Assembly (NCBI GenBank): GCA_020635255.1
Contig: JACKAC010000002.1
Span: 310,001 to 374,000 of the forward strand
DNA: 64,000 bases
Reading direction: 5' to 3'
DNA from: Ignavibacteriales bacterium
GTDB taxonomy: Bacteria > Bacteroidota > Ignavibacteria > Tepidaquicellales > Tepidaquicellaceae
Part shown: positions 8,354 to 17,576 of the stretch, in pieces
How positions within the stretch are numbered: position 1 is the stretch's first letter
How the letters are laid out: every line of letters starts with the position of its first letter
The notes under the pieces: generated by a model
Seen by the model: only the letters and a program-made list of their open reading frames with translations
What the model was told of the DNA's origin: nothing
Databases searched by the model: none
Position numbers and translations under genes: made by a program

Positions 8354-10108
8354 ATGATAAAGAATTATGATGTAGTAATTGTTGGTGCAGGAGGTGCGGG
8401 ATTGAGGGCGGCTGTCGAGATCCCGAAAGAATATTCCTGCGCAGTAATTTCAAAAGTATTTCCTCCCCGCTCACATACGGGAACTGCTCAGGGAGGTGTA
8501 TGTGCGGCGCTTGCTAATATGGAAGATGATTCATGGGAAAATCATGCATTTGACACCGTCAAGGGAAGCGATTACCTTGGTGACCAGGATAGTATTGAGG
8601 TTATGTGTAAGGACGCAATAAGAGCAATCATAGAGCTCGAGCATATGGGGATGCCTTTCTCGCGTAATGAGGCAGGGAAAATTGCCCAGAGGAATTTTGG
8701 CGGTCATACACGTCCTGTTGATCCAAATGACCCAACGGGGAAGAGAGTGGCTGTTAAAAGAGCATGCTACTCTGCCGATAGAACAGGACACGTAATGCTT
8801 CAGACATTGTATGAAAACTGTATCAGGAACCAGGTTAGCTTTTTTTCGGAATACTTTGTAACTGATCTGTTAATAGAGGACAACGTTTGTAAGGGTGTTG
8901 TCGCAATGGATATTGCTACGAGTGAGATAACTATATTTCATGCAAAGGCAGTGCTCTTTGCAACAGGTGGAAGTGGAAGGATGTTTAGAATAACTTCCAA
9001 TGCTCACATGGGCACAGGTGACGGTATGGCACTGGTATATAAGAGGGGATTGCCTCTTGAGGATATGGAGTTCTATCAATTTCATCCTACAGGTCTATGG
9101 AGACTGGGTATTCTTGTCAGTGAAGCTGCGAGAGGTGAGGGTGGCATCTTAAAGAACAAAGAAGGTGAGAGGTTTATGGAGCGTTATGCTCCTACTGTTA
9201 AAGACCTTGCTCCAAGGGATATGGTGTCAAGGGCTATTATATCCGAGATACGTGACGGCAAAGGTATTATGGGAAGCGACGGCACGGAATATATTTACCT
9301 GGATGTATCTCATCTGGGTAAGGAAGTTATAGATGATAAGCTCCCTGAGATAACAGGTTTTGCAAGGACATATCTTGGTGTAGAACCTACTGCGGAGCCA
9401 ATTCCAATTCAGCCAACAGCGCATTACGAGATGGGCGGAATTCCAACAAACGTCGATTGCCAGGTACTCATGAGCGAAATGGGTAATGTTGTTCCGGGAT
9501 TTTATGCTGCCGGTGAATGCGCATGTGTATCTGTTCACGGAGCCAACAGGCTGGGTACTAACTCACTTCTTGATCTTGTTGTATTCGGAAGGAGAGGGGG
9601 AAAAGCGATAGCTAATTTCCTAAAGGATGCACAGTTTTCGGAGATAAGTGAATCTGCGGCAGATTATTCGAGAAATCTTATTGAAGAAATGTTGAATAAA
9701 AACGGAAGCGAAAACGTTGCAGATATCAGGACTGAAATGCAAAATATTATGATGAAGGATTGTGGTGTATATAGGTCCAAAGAGAGCCTGACCGCAGCAG
9801 CAGAAAAGATTGCAGAGTTAAAAGAACGCTATAAGAATATTTCCGTGCAGGACAAAGGAAAGGTTTTCAATACTGACCTTGTTGAGTCCATCGAGTTAGG
9901 AAATCTGCTCGACACTGCCGAAGCTACGGTTTATAGTGCATTAAACCGTACAGAAAGCAGGGGCGCTCATTCTAGAGAAGATTATCCAGATAGAAATGAC
10001 ACCGAATGGATGAAGCATACATTCATTTATAAAGCTCCAGACGGTGTCAGGATAGAATATAAACCTGTTACAGTAACAAGGTATCAGCCTATGGAGAGGA
10101 AATATTAA
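8354..10108 (+). CDS. sdhA: Succinate dehydrogenase/fumarate reductase flavoprotein subunit
   Basis: 584 residues. The N-terminal FAD-binding motif VIVGAGGAGLRAA and the SHTGTAQGG motif carrying the histidine (residue 41) that binds FAD covalently are seen, as are the FHPTG, EAARGEGG and HGANRLGTNSLLDLVVFGR active-site segments. The enzyme oxidises succinate to fumarate (or the reverse) in the citric acid cycle, at the cytoplasmic face of the membrane. sdhB follows after an intervening gene. No membrane anchor subunit (sdhC/D) is adjacent, although in this phylum sdhC usually precedes sdhA. Confidence 0.96.
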   Translation: MIKNYDVVIVGAGGAGLRAAVEIPKEYSCAVISKVFPPRSHTGTAQGGVCAALANMEDDSWENHAFDTVKGSDYLGDQDSIEVMCKDAIRAIIELEHMGMPFSRNEAGKIAQRNFGGHTRPVDPNDPTGKRVAVKRACYSADRTGHVMLQTLYENCIRNQVSFFSEYFVTDLLIEDNVCKGVVAMDIATSEITIFHAKAVLFATGGSGRMFRITSNAHMGTGDGMALVYKRGLPLEDMEFYQFHPTGLWRLGILVSEAARGEGGILKNKEGERFMERYAPTVKDLAPRDMVSRAIISEIRDGKGIMGSDGTEYIYLDVSHLGKEVIDDKLPEITGFARTYLGVEPTAEPIPIQPTAHYEMGGIPTNVDCQVLMSEMGNVVPGFYAAGECACVSVHGANRLGTNSLLDLVVFGRRGGKAIANFLKDAQFSEISESAADYSRNLIEEMLNKNGSENVADIRTEMQNIMMKDCGVYRSKESLTAAAEKIAELKERYKNISVQDKGKVFNTDLVESIELGNLLDTAEATVYSALNRTESRGAHSREDYPDRNDTEWMKHTFIYKAPDGVRIEYKPVTVTRYQPMERKY

Positions 10109-10884
10109 TGCTAAGGAAAGTACTCATAATTCTTACGTTCATGGGGTTAAGTGCTAATTTATTAGCACAAGGTGGTGATACGACTAAGATCGAATATAGA
10201 GGTTATGAATTTGTTTCGGTGTACTCGTCAGTAGAAGGATTTGGTGTAACAGTTCTCGATATATACAAAGACGGCAGGTCAATATTCAAATTGGATGAAG
10301 ATCTGCTTATTGAATCTGTTTCATTTGAAGATCTGAAAGGAAACGGAGATTCTAGTGCTTTGATCCTTTCATACACGGGTGGCGCACACTGCTGTTTCAT
10401 ATTGTATGTTGGTGATGTAGATAATGGTAATTTTATAATTTCAGATACTATATTTCTAGGAGATAGCATGTTTGATCCGAGGGATATAAATGGCGATGGT
10501 AAAACGGAGCTCGTTGCTAACTATGTCGGATTTGCGTATGAGTTCACTTCGTTTGCAGGAAGTCCCTTTCCGATCCTAATCTACGGTTATAAGAATGGGA
10601 AGGTACAAATGGTCAATGAAGATTTTAGATCAGAGGTTATTAAAGATATTGACGAGTTTGAAAAGTTAGTGAAAGAATATCCTGATTATCAATGCCCGGA
10701 AGCCGCCGATGAATATTGGGGCTCTGAAGCAGGAGAAGTACAGGGATATCTGGCAGGGATAGTGTTTGATTACGCATCGATAAATGAAGCAGATAAGGGA
10801 TATGAAATGGTGGATAAATATTATAAGTGTTCTAACAAAGAAGATTTTAAGGCGAAATTAAGAAATACATACAACCTGAAATAA
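10108..10884 (+). CDS. Secreted protein of unknown function inserted between sdhA and sdhB
   Basis: 258 residues with a signal peptide (MLRKVLIILTFMGLSANLLAQ). The start codon shares one base with the sdhA stop, so the two are translationally coupled, and sdhB starts 17 bases after its stop. The mature part has an FG-GAP-like calcium loop (DINGDGKTELV), a GGAHCCF segment and a C-terminal helical part ending in KAKLRNTYNLK. I recognise no family. Genomic position suggests co-expression with succinate dehydrogenase, but a role in it cannot be deduced. The FG-GAP-like element is shared with the lipoprotein at 2334-3323. Confidence 0.7.
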   Translation: MLRKVLIILTFMGLSANLLAQGGDTTKIEYRGYEFVSVYSSVEGFGVTVLDIYKDGRSIFKLDEDLLIESVSFEDLKGNGDSSALILSYTGGAHCCFILYVGDVDNGNFIISDTIFLGDSMFDPRDINGDGKTELVANYVGFAYEFTSFAGSPFPILIYGYKNGKVQMVNEDFRSEVIKDIDEFEKLVKEYPDYQCPEAADEYWGSEAGEVQGYLAGIVFDYASINEADKGYEMVDKYYKCSNKEDFKAKLRNTYNLK

Positions 10885-10901
10885 AATTATACAGGCATAA
10901 A

Positions 10902-11612
10902 ATGGATTTAACGGTTAAAATTCAAAGGTATAACCCTGAAACAGACGAAAAGCCCTACATGCAGGATTTTCATTTAACTAATGTTAATGGAAATATGAGA
11001 CTGTTGGATGTTTTGCATGAGATAAAGTGGCATCAGGATGGAACACTTACATTCCGCCGTTCATGCGCTCATGGTATATGTGGAAGTGACGGGATGAAAG
11101 TGAACGGAAAGAATAGGCTTGCTTGCTCAGTTCTGCTCAAAGACCTGAACATGACGAAACCCATAACGATCGAACCTTTGCCATCGATGCCAATAATAAA
11201 GGATCTGGTAACAGATATGTCGGATTTTTTTGCAAAATACCAGGTTGTTAAACCTTATCTAATAAATAATACACCGCCACCGCCGGACAGCGAGAGGCTT
11301 CAGTCAAACGAAGATGCGGAGAAGCTTTTTGAATCGGCGAAGTGTATACTTTGTGCTTGCTGTACTACAAGCTGTCCATCTACATGGACAAATGAGAATT
11401 ATATCGGACCGGCTGCAATTCTAAAAGCATATAGGTTCATAGCGGATACACGTGATCACGCCGGCGACGAGAGGCTGGATATACTCGACACACCGGATGG
11501 TATCTGGAGGTGTCATACAATATTTAATTGCATCGAAGCTTGTCCCAAAGACATTAATATTACCTGGCATATCTCCCAGTTAAAGAAGAAAATATCTTCC
11601 CAAGGATTATAA
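10902..11612 (+). CDS. sdhB: Succinate dehydrogenase/fumarate reductase iron-sulfur subunit
   Basis: 236 residues. All three cluster motifs are present: the [2Fe-2S] ligands in SCAHGICGSDGMKVNGKNRL followed by AC, the [4Fe-4S] motif CILCACCTTSCPS and the [3Fe-4S]/quinone-proximal motif CHTIFNCIEACPKDIN. Length is normal. It passes electrons from SdhA to the membrane quinone site. The gene belongs to the run sdhA - secreted protein - sdhB, and a separate gene of unknown function follows 33 bases later. No anchor subunit is present in the window, so it must be encoded elsewhere or be of an unusual type. Confidence 0.95.
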   Translation: MDLTVKIQRYNPETDEKPYMQDFHLTNVNGNMRLLDVLHEIKWHQDGTLTFRRSCAHGICGSDGMKVNGKNRLACSVLLKDLNMTKPITIEPLPSMPIIKDLVTDMSDFFAKYQVVKPYLINNTPPPPDSERLQSNEDAEKLFESAKCILCACCTTSCPSTWTNENYIGPAAILKAYRFIADTRDHAGDERLDILDTPDGIWRCHTIFNCIEACPKDINITWHISQLKKKISSQGL

Positions 11613-11645
11613 AATAATTCCCAGCGGTTTGCCTGGATATAAGCT

Positions 11646-12878
11646 ATGCTTGAAAAATTTGTCGGATCCAAGATCAAAACCGAAAGAGCGAGGATAGATA
11701 AGTATGATGACATTAGCAAAGGCGACATCAGAAAATCAAAACTTTCCGCTCCGGTAAAGAGATATATCCTTGCCAGATTCGAGGGAAAGCTCACAGGCGA
11801 AGAATTTGACCAGCTTCTTACAAAAGCAGTAAAACTAAATATAAACTACACGATCCGTCCCGGGTGGACGCTCCTTAATTTCCTTTTCAGCAAATACGAT
11901 TCCCAACAGGCTGAAGTTATCAAAGAAAAATCCGACGTATTTACATACTATAGGTTTTATATAGACTTCATAGTAAATTATATCGATGAACATGGCTTGG
12001 TCGTTATTACAAAAGATAAAGTTGCCAGGTTTATTAAAGAAGCAAACCGTGCTTTGCATGAAAAGCTTGTTAATAATGTAACAGGTGTAAAGGTTAAGAA
12101 TTTTTTTATTCAGCTTTACCGGCTTGCCGAAAAGAATCAAGAGGATGTAAGCCTTACTTCAACTGTTCCTTTTCTTTTCATCAAGACATTTTTAGAGGAC
12201 AAGGAATACTCCGATGTTTTGCAAAAGTTTAATTCAGTCGAAGATCTAACAAATGAAACTGAGATAGAGCTTAAAGATTGTATTAAGATAGTTTCAGATA
12301 AATTTACACCACCGGTTGAGGAAAAACCGGCTATTAAAGAAAAGTTAGTGAGTGCCGATATATTTCCTGACGATGAAGAGGAGAACCATGAAAAAGATGA
12401 AATAACAATAAAGAATATTACTGAAGACGCAGATAAGGTGAGCGGTATGGAAGAAAGTAATAATGATATCGAAAAGGATGATGTGATAGTTGTTAACTTC
12501 GATAATGAAGATGTTCATGATAATGAAATTATATCTTCGGAAGAGAAATACGAAAAAAAGAAAGAAGAAGTTGAGGAAAAAGAGCCTTCTAAACTGCCAA
12601 CTACTGTAATTTCGGAGACCAATCTTGATGTCGAAAAAAGATCTATTAGCCGGCTTTTCAAACACAGTGAACTGGTTAATATCTGTCAGATTATCTATAA
12701 CGGGGACAAACACAAGATGCATGAGTCCTTCCGTGAACTAAAGGAATTCAGTGAATGGAAAGATGCTTCCACATACTTAAAAGATCTTTTTTACGATCAT
12801 AATGTAGATATATATAATAAATGTGTACTTTTGTTCGTTGATGTACTGAACGATTATTATAATCAGATTGAAGGATAG
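11646..12878 (+). CDS. Acidic cytoplasmic protein of unknown function
   Basis: 410 residues without signal peptide or membrane segments. Residues 1-210 look like an all-alpha domain (basic N-terminus, then amphipathic helices such as TYYRFYIDFIVNYIDEHG). Residues about 215-325 are a very acidic, low-complexity linker (runs such as DDEEENHEKDE and KKKEEVEEKE). Residues about 330-410 form a second helical domain (RSISRLFKHSELVNICQIIY to the end). I do not recognise a family. It ends with TAG overlapping the GTG start of obg by one base, so it is translationally coupled to obg and may take part in ribosome or growth control, which is only inferred. Confidence 0.65.
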   Translation: MLEKFVGSKIKTERARIDKYDDISKGDIRKSKLSAPVKRYILARFEGKLTGEEFDQLLTKAVKLNINYTIRPGWTLLNFLFSKYDSQQAEVIKEKSDVFTYYRFYIDFIVNYIDEHGLVVITKDKVARFIKEANRALHEKLVNNVTGVKVKNFFIQLYRLAEKNQEDVSLTSTVPFLFIKTFLEDKEYSDVLQKFNSVEDLTNETEIELKDCIKIVSDKFTPPVEEKPAIKEKLVSADIFPDDEEENHEKDEITIKNITEDADKVSGMEESNNDIEKDDVIVVNFDNEDVHDNEIISSEEKYEKKKEEVEEKEPSKLPTTVISETNLDVEKRSISRLFKHSELVNICQIIYNGDKHKMHESFRELKEFSEWKDASTYLKDLFYDHNVDIYNKCVLLFVDVLNDYYNQIEG

Positions 12879-13891
12879 TGTTTATAGATTATGCAAAAAT
12901 ATTTATTAAATCCGGTGACGGCGGTAATGGTTGCGTAAGTTTCAGGCGCGAGAAGTTTGTTCCAAAAGGCGGACCAAATGGCGGTGACGGCGGAAACGGC
13001 GGAAACGTGATATTCAGATCGAGCGCAAATCTCTCTACACTTCTGGACTACAGATATAATAAACATTTCAGGGCTAAACACGGCGAACATGGGCAGGGCG
13101 GAGATAAAACTGGGAGAAACGGCAAAGATATATTAATCAAAGTTCCGATGGGTACAATTGTTAGAAATGCTGAGACGGGTGATATAATGACGGAGCTGCT
13201 GGAGGATAACCAGGAATCTATTGTGCTGGAAGGCGGAAGAGGCGGTAGAGGCAACGTTCATTTTAAAAGTTCGACCAATCAGGCTCCGAGAAATGCCGAG
13301 AAAGGGAAACCGGGGCAGGAAGCTGAAGTTATTCTGGAGCTGAAGCTAATCGCGGACGTTGGGCTTGTTGGGTTTCCAAACGCCGGGAAATCAACCCTTA
13401 TATCAAAGATCTCCGCTGCCAAGCCAAAGATTGCCGACTATCCCTTTACGACCATCGTTCCGAATCTTGGGATTGTTAAACACGGAGATTATGACACGTA
13501 TGTTGTTGCAGACATTCCGGGTATAATAGAGGGAGCATCAGAAGGGAAGGGACTTGGAATCCAATTTTTAAGGCACATTGAAAGAACGAAGATCCTGCTC
13601 TTTCTGCTCGATGCTACTAAACTGGAAAACGAGTACATAGACAGCGATCCTTTGACCGATTATAATTTGCTCTTAAATGAACTTCGAAATTATTCCGGGG
13701 AGCTTATGGAAAAACCGCGCGTGATATGTTTTACCAAAATAGATTCGGTATTCGACGAAACTAAGGAAAGGATCGAGGAAATAAAAACGGATGAGGATAA
13801 AATAATGATCTCGTCGATTACGGGTGAACATCTTAATGAGCTGAAAGACCATCTATGGGAAAAACTTCAAAAGATAAAGGAAGATGAATAA
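12878..13891 (+). CDS. obg: GTPase Obg/CgtA
   Basis: 337 residues starting at GTG. The glycine-rich Obg fold fills residues 1-158 (KIFIKSGDGGNGCVSFRREK), followed by the G domain with G1 GFPNAGKST, the G3 DIPGIIEGA and the G4 FTKID motifs. The extra OCT domain of Firmicutes Obg is absent, as in many bacteria. Obg binds the 50S ribosomal subunit and couples ribosome assembly with stress signalling. It overlaps the preceding gene by one base and surE by eight, so three genes form a tight operon. Confidence 0.96.
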   Translation: MFIDYAKIFIKSGDGGNGCVSFRREKFVPKGGPNGGDGGNGGNVIFRSSANLSTLLDYRYNKHFRAKHGEHGQGGDKTGRNGKDILIKVPMGTIVRNAETGDIMTELLEDNQESIVLEGGRGGRGNVHFKSSTNQAPRNAEKGKPGQEAEVILELKLIADVGLVGFPNAGKSTLISKISAAKPKIADYPFTTIVPNLGIVKHGDYDTYVVADIPGIIEGASEGKGLGIQFLRHIERTKILLFLLDATKLENEYIDSDPLTDYNLLLNELRNYSGELMEKPRVICFTKIDSVFDETKERIEEIKTDEDKIMISSITGEHLNELKDHLWEKLQKIKEDE

Positions 13892-14657
13892 AAAACCGCT
13901 GATACTTGTATCGAATGATGATGGTATAGAATCTGATGGAATAAAAGCATTGATGAATGCAATGCGCAAGATCGGTGAAGTGATAGTCGTTGCGCCTAAC
14001 TCCCAACAGAGCGCAGTTGGACATGCTGTAACAGTTGCAAATCCTATCCGCGTTTATAAAAACCTGCTCGATAAAGATTTTTACGGATATGCGATCGACG
14101 GTACGCCAGCCGATTCGGTAAAATTCGCTGTTCGCACATTGCTCAAAGGCAGAAAGATTGACCTCCTTGTCTCAGGAATAAATCACGGCTCTAATACTGC
14201 CATAAACATTATTTACTCCGGAACGGTATCCGCGGCGACTGAGGGGACTATCCTCGGTATTCCTTCGATTGCCTTTTCATTGACGAGTTATACAAGCAAG
14301 ACATTTGAGCCGGCGGCTAATTTTGCTAAGACACTTGCAAGGGCTGTACTAAAGAATGGGCTTCCCAAAGGGACGCTTCTGAATGTAAACATACCTCCGC
14401 TTCCCGAGAGCAAAATTAAAGGAGTTGTTGTCACAAAGCAGGGAAAATCATATTGGGATGACAGGTATGAGAGAAGACTCGATCCAAATAAAAGAGAATA
14501 TTACTGGCTGACCGGTAGAATGGCAAAGCTTGATAAAACAATTGAATTTGATCAAAAAGCCGTTGATAGCGGATATATTTCCGTATCCCCCATAAAATAT
14601 GATCTTACGGATTATGGGACTTATGAAAAGATGCAGGACTGGAAGCTGAAACTTTAA
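13884..14657 (+). CDS. surE: 5'/3'-nucleotidase SurE
   Basis: 257 residues. The SurE metal site is clear: LVSNDDGI near the N-terminus, NSQQSAVGHAVT, and GINHGSN. The enzyme dephosphorylates nucleoside monophosphates and short polyphosphate with a divalent metal. It overlaps the end of obg by eight bases and converges with the M15 peptidase gene on the opposite strand, overlapping it by four bases. Confidence 0.95.
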   Translation: MNKKPLILVSNDDGIESDGIKALMNAMRKIGEVIVVAPNSQQSAVGHAVTVANPIRVYKNLLDKDFYGYAIDGTPADSVKFAVRTLLKGRKIDLLVSGINHGSNTAINIIYSGTVSAATEGTILGIPSIAFSLTSYTSKTFEPAANFAKTLARAVLKNGLPKGTLLNVNIPPLPESKIKGVVVTKQGKSYWDDRYERRLDPNKREYYWLTGRMAKLDKTIEFDQKAVDSGYISVSPIKYDLTDYGTYEKMQDWKLKL

Positions 14658-15436
14658 TCTATCAGTAATTCAGGTCTGTACTCGAAGTGCATCGTATCGA
14701 AGTGATACCACTTACCTCCCCAAATAAATCCGTACTTCTCGAATATCTTCACTATCTCCATCGGGATCTGATTTTTATAAGTCATTCCCTTCTCCCATTG
14801 CCAGTAGTTTGAGTATTGGGTATTTATATCAACTGCTATTGCAAAGCTGTGCATACTGAGGCGGTTTGTTCCCTTTATCACTCTCCAGTTAAATGACCCG
14901 GCGTTATCCTTGACATATTTTAACAAATCATTCGATAGGTTATCAAGCTCTTGCGAAACTTTAAACAACTGCTCATCTGCTCCATTTACTGTAGTGAAAA
15001 CAATCGATGTATTTTCACTGCTGGGAAGCCACTGTACATTGGTTAAGGTGGACTGAACTTCACCGGCGGAGTTTCCGTACATCTTCCTGAAAAACTCTTC
15101 ATTGCGTATTCTGCCCGGTTCGAAGTTCTTTGGCGGAGGATTTTCCCAGTCATCACCTTTGCCGTAATGCTGCGACATCTGGTCTTCAAGGTCGGCATCG
15201 TCGAGTAATTCCTGGTATGACTTTTGCCTTCCGTCATCATAAATCATTACAGTGCCGTCTTTCCAATATAGATTGTTTTCATCGGCGGAATCCAGAAAGT
15301 CAGGGTATGCCTGCACTAACTTTCTTAAGCCGTCCGGGATGTCTTTGCGGATTTCATTATTATTGCCTGAGGTTTCGTGCGATGTGTTATTGCATGAAAA
15401 AAGCGATATAATTAGAGATATAAAAATTGGGAGCAT
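14654..15436 (-). CDS. M15 family D-alanyl-D-alanine carboxypeptidase-like lipoprotein
   Basis: 260 residues. The N-terminus MLPIFISLIISLFSC is a short signal peptide with Cys at residue 15 as the likely lipidation site. The zinc peptidase motif SMHSFAIAVDIN (SxHxxxxAxD) and the second motif WYHFDTMHFEYRPE (third zinc ligand His) are those of M15 L,D/D,D-peptidases, which trim peptidoglycan peptides. It is expected to act in the periplasm from the membrane. About 160 residues before the catalytic domain are unrelated and of unknown role. The 3' end overlaps surE. Confidence 0.82.
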   Translation of the reverse strand: MLPIFISLIISLFSCNNTSHETSGNNNEIRKDIPDGLRKLVQAYPDFLDSADENNLYWKDGTVMIYDDGRQKSYQELLDDADLEDQMSQHYGKGDDWENPPPKNFEPGRIRNEEFFRKMYGNSAGEVQSTLTNVQWLPSSENTSIVFTTVNGADEQLFKVSQELDNLSNDLLKYVKDNAGSFNWRVIKGTNRLSMHSFAIAVDINTQYSNYWQWEKGMTYKNQIPMEIVKIFEKYGFIWGGKWYHFDTMHFEYRPELLID

Positions 15437-15473
15437 TATATAAGATTTCCTTTCCGTGTTAGTGTTTTAAAAA

Positions 15474-15923
15474 TTAATTTCCTCTTAGACGAGCAATCAA
15501 TATCTTCATCGCTTCGACATCGGGTTTATTGCGCGCTTCGTAAACTGCTTGCTGTCTTTCGTTAGAAAGAGTGATCCACTTCATTCCAAGGTCCTTATCA
15601 CCCTGAAGCCATCCGATATAAGTAGTCGCATCCTGCCTGACCTGCTCATCATCTATAGTCGGGAGCACTCCCTCCATATATGGCAAAGCGAATGCCGCCC
15701 ATGCATCAAGTACTACCAGCTGTCTTATATTAGGGATCTTCTCCCATTTTTCGAAAGAACCATCTTTGAATTCTAATCTTTCCATAAAGACTTCCATGTC
15801 ATCAGCAAGTTGATTCCAGCCCATATTTGTGCTGTCTGATTTTCCGTTTGTTTGCGACATTGATCTATTAGTCGTGAATAATAAAGTAAGAAATAAAACC
15901 GATAAAAGAATTAGATTTTTCAT
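15474..15923 (-). CDS. Small secreted protein of unknown function
   Basis: I use the ATG at 15923 (149 residues); a TTG nine bases upstream is possible but adds nothing recognisable. The N-terminus (MKNLILLSVLFLTLLFTTNRSMSQ) is a signal peptide. The mature part is a helical, charged domain with WNQLADDMEVFMERLEF and an ALPYMEGVLP segment. No family recognised. It follows citrate synthase on the same strand, from which it is separated by a strong terminator, so it is likely a separate unit. Confidence 0.6.
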   Translation of the reverse strand: MKNLILLSVLFLTLLFTTNRSMSQTNGKSDSTNMGWNQLADDMEVFMERLEFKDGSFEKWEKIPNIRQLVVLDAWAAFALPYMEGVLPTIDDEQVRQDATTYIGWLQGDKDLGMKWITLSNERQQAVYEARNKPDVEAMKILIARLRGN

Positions 15924-15943
15924 TTTCGGCAAATTTTCTTTAT

Positions 15944-15974
15944 AAAAAAATAAGGGAGTATAACTCCCTTATTT
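15944..15974 (-). terminator. Rho-independent terminator of the citrate synthase gene
   Basis: On the reverse strand the arms AAATAAGGGAG (15974-15964) and CTCCCTTATTT (15958-15948) form an 11-bp perfect stem with a five-base loop, followed by further T residues. Confidence 0.88.
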
Positions 15975-15995
15975 ATAGACATGTTGTTAAATCTC

Positions 15996-17270
15996 TTATT
16001 CTGAGATCTGGCTCTTAACCCATTTGGTTGTAACCGATTTGGGTCTGATCAGCGGCGACATCATTGCCCTTGCGATGATAAGCTGGGCTGTTAATCCGAG
16101 CGCTCTGGAAACACTGAAGAGTACGGTATAATATTCGAACTCTTTAAGTCCATAATGATACAGAAGCGATCCACTTGCGGCATCAACGTTTGGCCATGGG
16201 TCTTTAGCTTTACCCTGCTCGATAAGAAGTTTAGGCACAACGTCAAATACCTGCAAGACGATCTTAAAGACTTCATCATCCGGAATTTCTTTCTTTCCAA
16301 AATTTGTAAATGCAGTAAACCTTGGATCGGTAACTCTCAGAACGGCATGACCGTAACCCGGGATTACTCGCCTATTGTCGAGGAGATTCTGACAGTAATC
16401 TTTTATCTCTTGATCTGACGGGGTATGGCCAATGTCCTCTTTCATTTTTAGGATAAATTTTAGGTTTTCCTGGTTAGCGAGACCGTGAAGAGGTCCTGCA
16501 AGTCCGTTTAAACCTCCGCTAACTGAATAGTAAGCATCCGAAAGTGCTGAGCCGATTGTCTGACACGAAAAAGCACTGACATTACCGCTCTCATGGTCAC
16601 AGTGCAGTACCATGTAAAGTCGCATGAGTTTTTTGAATGAACCATCCTCAAAAGTGATACCTGTCATATGGGCAAAGTTTCCAGCCCAATCGAGTGACGG
16701 GTCTGCCGGGATCCTGTCACCTTTATTGAAACGCTTTCTGTAAATATAGGCGGCGACAACAGGTAACCTTGCAATAAGGTCCAGGCAATCCTCAAACATA
16801 GGGTCCCACAACTGATCTTTACCGAGACCGCTGTCATAGGCTTTGTGGAATTTAGAGCTGTTTTCCATTGCAAGTACAGCAGTGTTAAGCATTACCATCG
16901 GGTGTGTATCAGCCGGCAGTGCATTAATAACATCAAAAATATAAGACGGAACCTCGGCCCTTTTCCTTAGTTCGTCCTGAAGATCTTTTAGACCTGCTTC
17001 GTCCGGTAGTTCACCGGTGATTAGAAGATAATAAATCTCTTCCGGGAGTTTATCAACAAGATCAAGAATAGGAATACCTCTGATAATAAGTCCCGTATCC
17101 AGTCCAACCTCTGACGTATCGCAGATCAAGCTTTTAACACCTCGCATACCCCCGTATAGCTTGTCAATTGTAACCCCGCTTATTGCCTTATTGCCGTGGT
17201 TTTTTACAATTGACTTTGCCTCCTCTCTAAGGGCGGGAATCTGTGAAGCAAATTTGTCTTTTAAAATCAT
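15996..17270 (-). CDS. gltA: Citrate synthase of the eukaryotic/mitochondrial type
   Basis: 424 residues. The enzyme condenses acetyl-CoA and oxaloacetate to citrate, the first step of the citric acid cycle. The catalytic residues are in place: His in GLAGPLHGLANQE, His in VIPGYGHAVLRVTDPRF, Asp in PWPNVDAASG, with CoA/substrate-binding segments HCDHESGNVSAF and QGKAKDPWPN. The sequence follows the mitochondrial enzyme far more closely than the usual bacterial hexameric GltA: for example VDKLYGGMRGVKSL, YYLLITGELP, DLIARLPVVAAYIYR and TVLFSVSRALG all have direct counterparts in animal citrate synthase as I recall it. It lacks a transit peptide. It is transcribed divergently from dnaN and ends at its own terminator. 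Confidence 0.95.
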   Translation of the reverse strand: MILKDKFASQIPALREEAKSIVKNHGNKAISGVTIDKLYGGMRGVKSLICDTSEVGLDTGLIIRGIPILDLVDKLPEEIYYLLITGELPDEAGLKDLQDELRKRAEVPSYIFDVINALPADTHPMVMLNTAVLAMENSSKFHKAYDSGLGKDQLWDPMFEDCLDLIARLPVVAAYIYRKRFNKGDRIPADPSLDWAGNFAHMTGITFEDGSFKKLMRLYMVLHCDHESGNVSAFSCQTIGSALSDAYYSVSGGLNGLAGPLHGLANQENLKFILKMKEDIGHTPSDQEIKDYCQNLLDNRRVIPGYGHAVLRVTDPRFTAFTNFGKKEIPDDEVFKIVLQVFDVVPKLLIEQGKAKDPWPNVDAASGSLLYHYGLKEFEYYTVLFSVSRALGLTAQLIIARAMMSPLIRPKSVTTKWVKSQISE

Positions 17271-17576
17271 ATTAATAAATGTTTAAAAATTAGTGAAACT
17301 TATAAAGATAGCGTATTTAAAAATTTTTGAAAAGTTATCTTTCTTTCTCTACCATGAGTATTTTGACATTTTAACAATAATTTAATCTCTAGAATTACCC
17401 TGGGATCCGTTTTTGTAAATTTCCTGAAAACCCCCTCAGATAAAGCATTTAGAGCGACTTATTTCATTGAAAATCCGAAGATTAATAGGTATTTTTAGCT
17501 AATTAAACAAATTTTCCACCGGAGAATATCCACATTTAACGGGATATTCAGGGTGAATATTTAATCCAAAATACAG
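17271..17576. other. AT-rich divergent gap before dnaN with two DnaA-box-like sites
   Basis: About 306 bases with no gene, between citrate synthase (reverse) and dnaN (forward). Close to dnaN there are two sites in the same orientation, TTTTCCACC at 17512-17520 and ATATCCACA at 17526-17534. Each matches the DnaA consensus TTWTNCACA at eight of nine positions. The gap also must hold the promoters of both flanking genes. With dnaN-recF-dciA-gyrB following, an origin-proximal location is plausible, but dnaA is not here and two boxes are few, so they may instead be DnaA regulation of dnaN. Confidence 0.3.
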
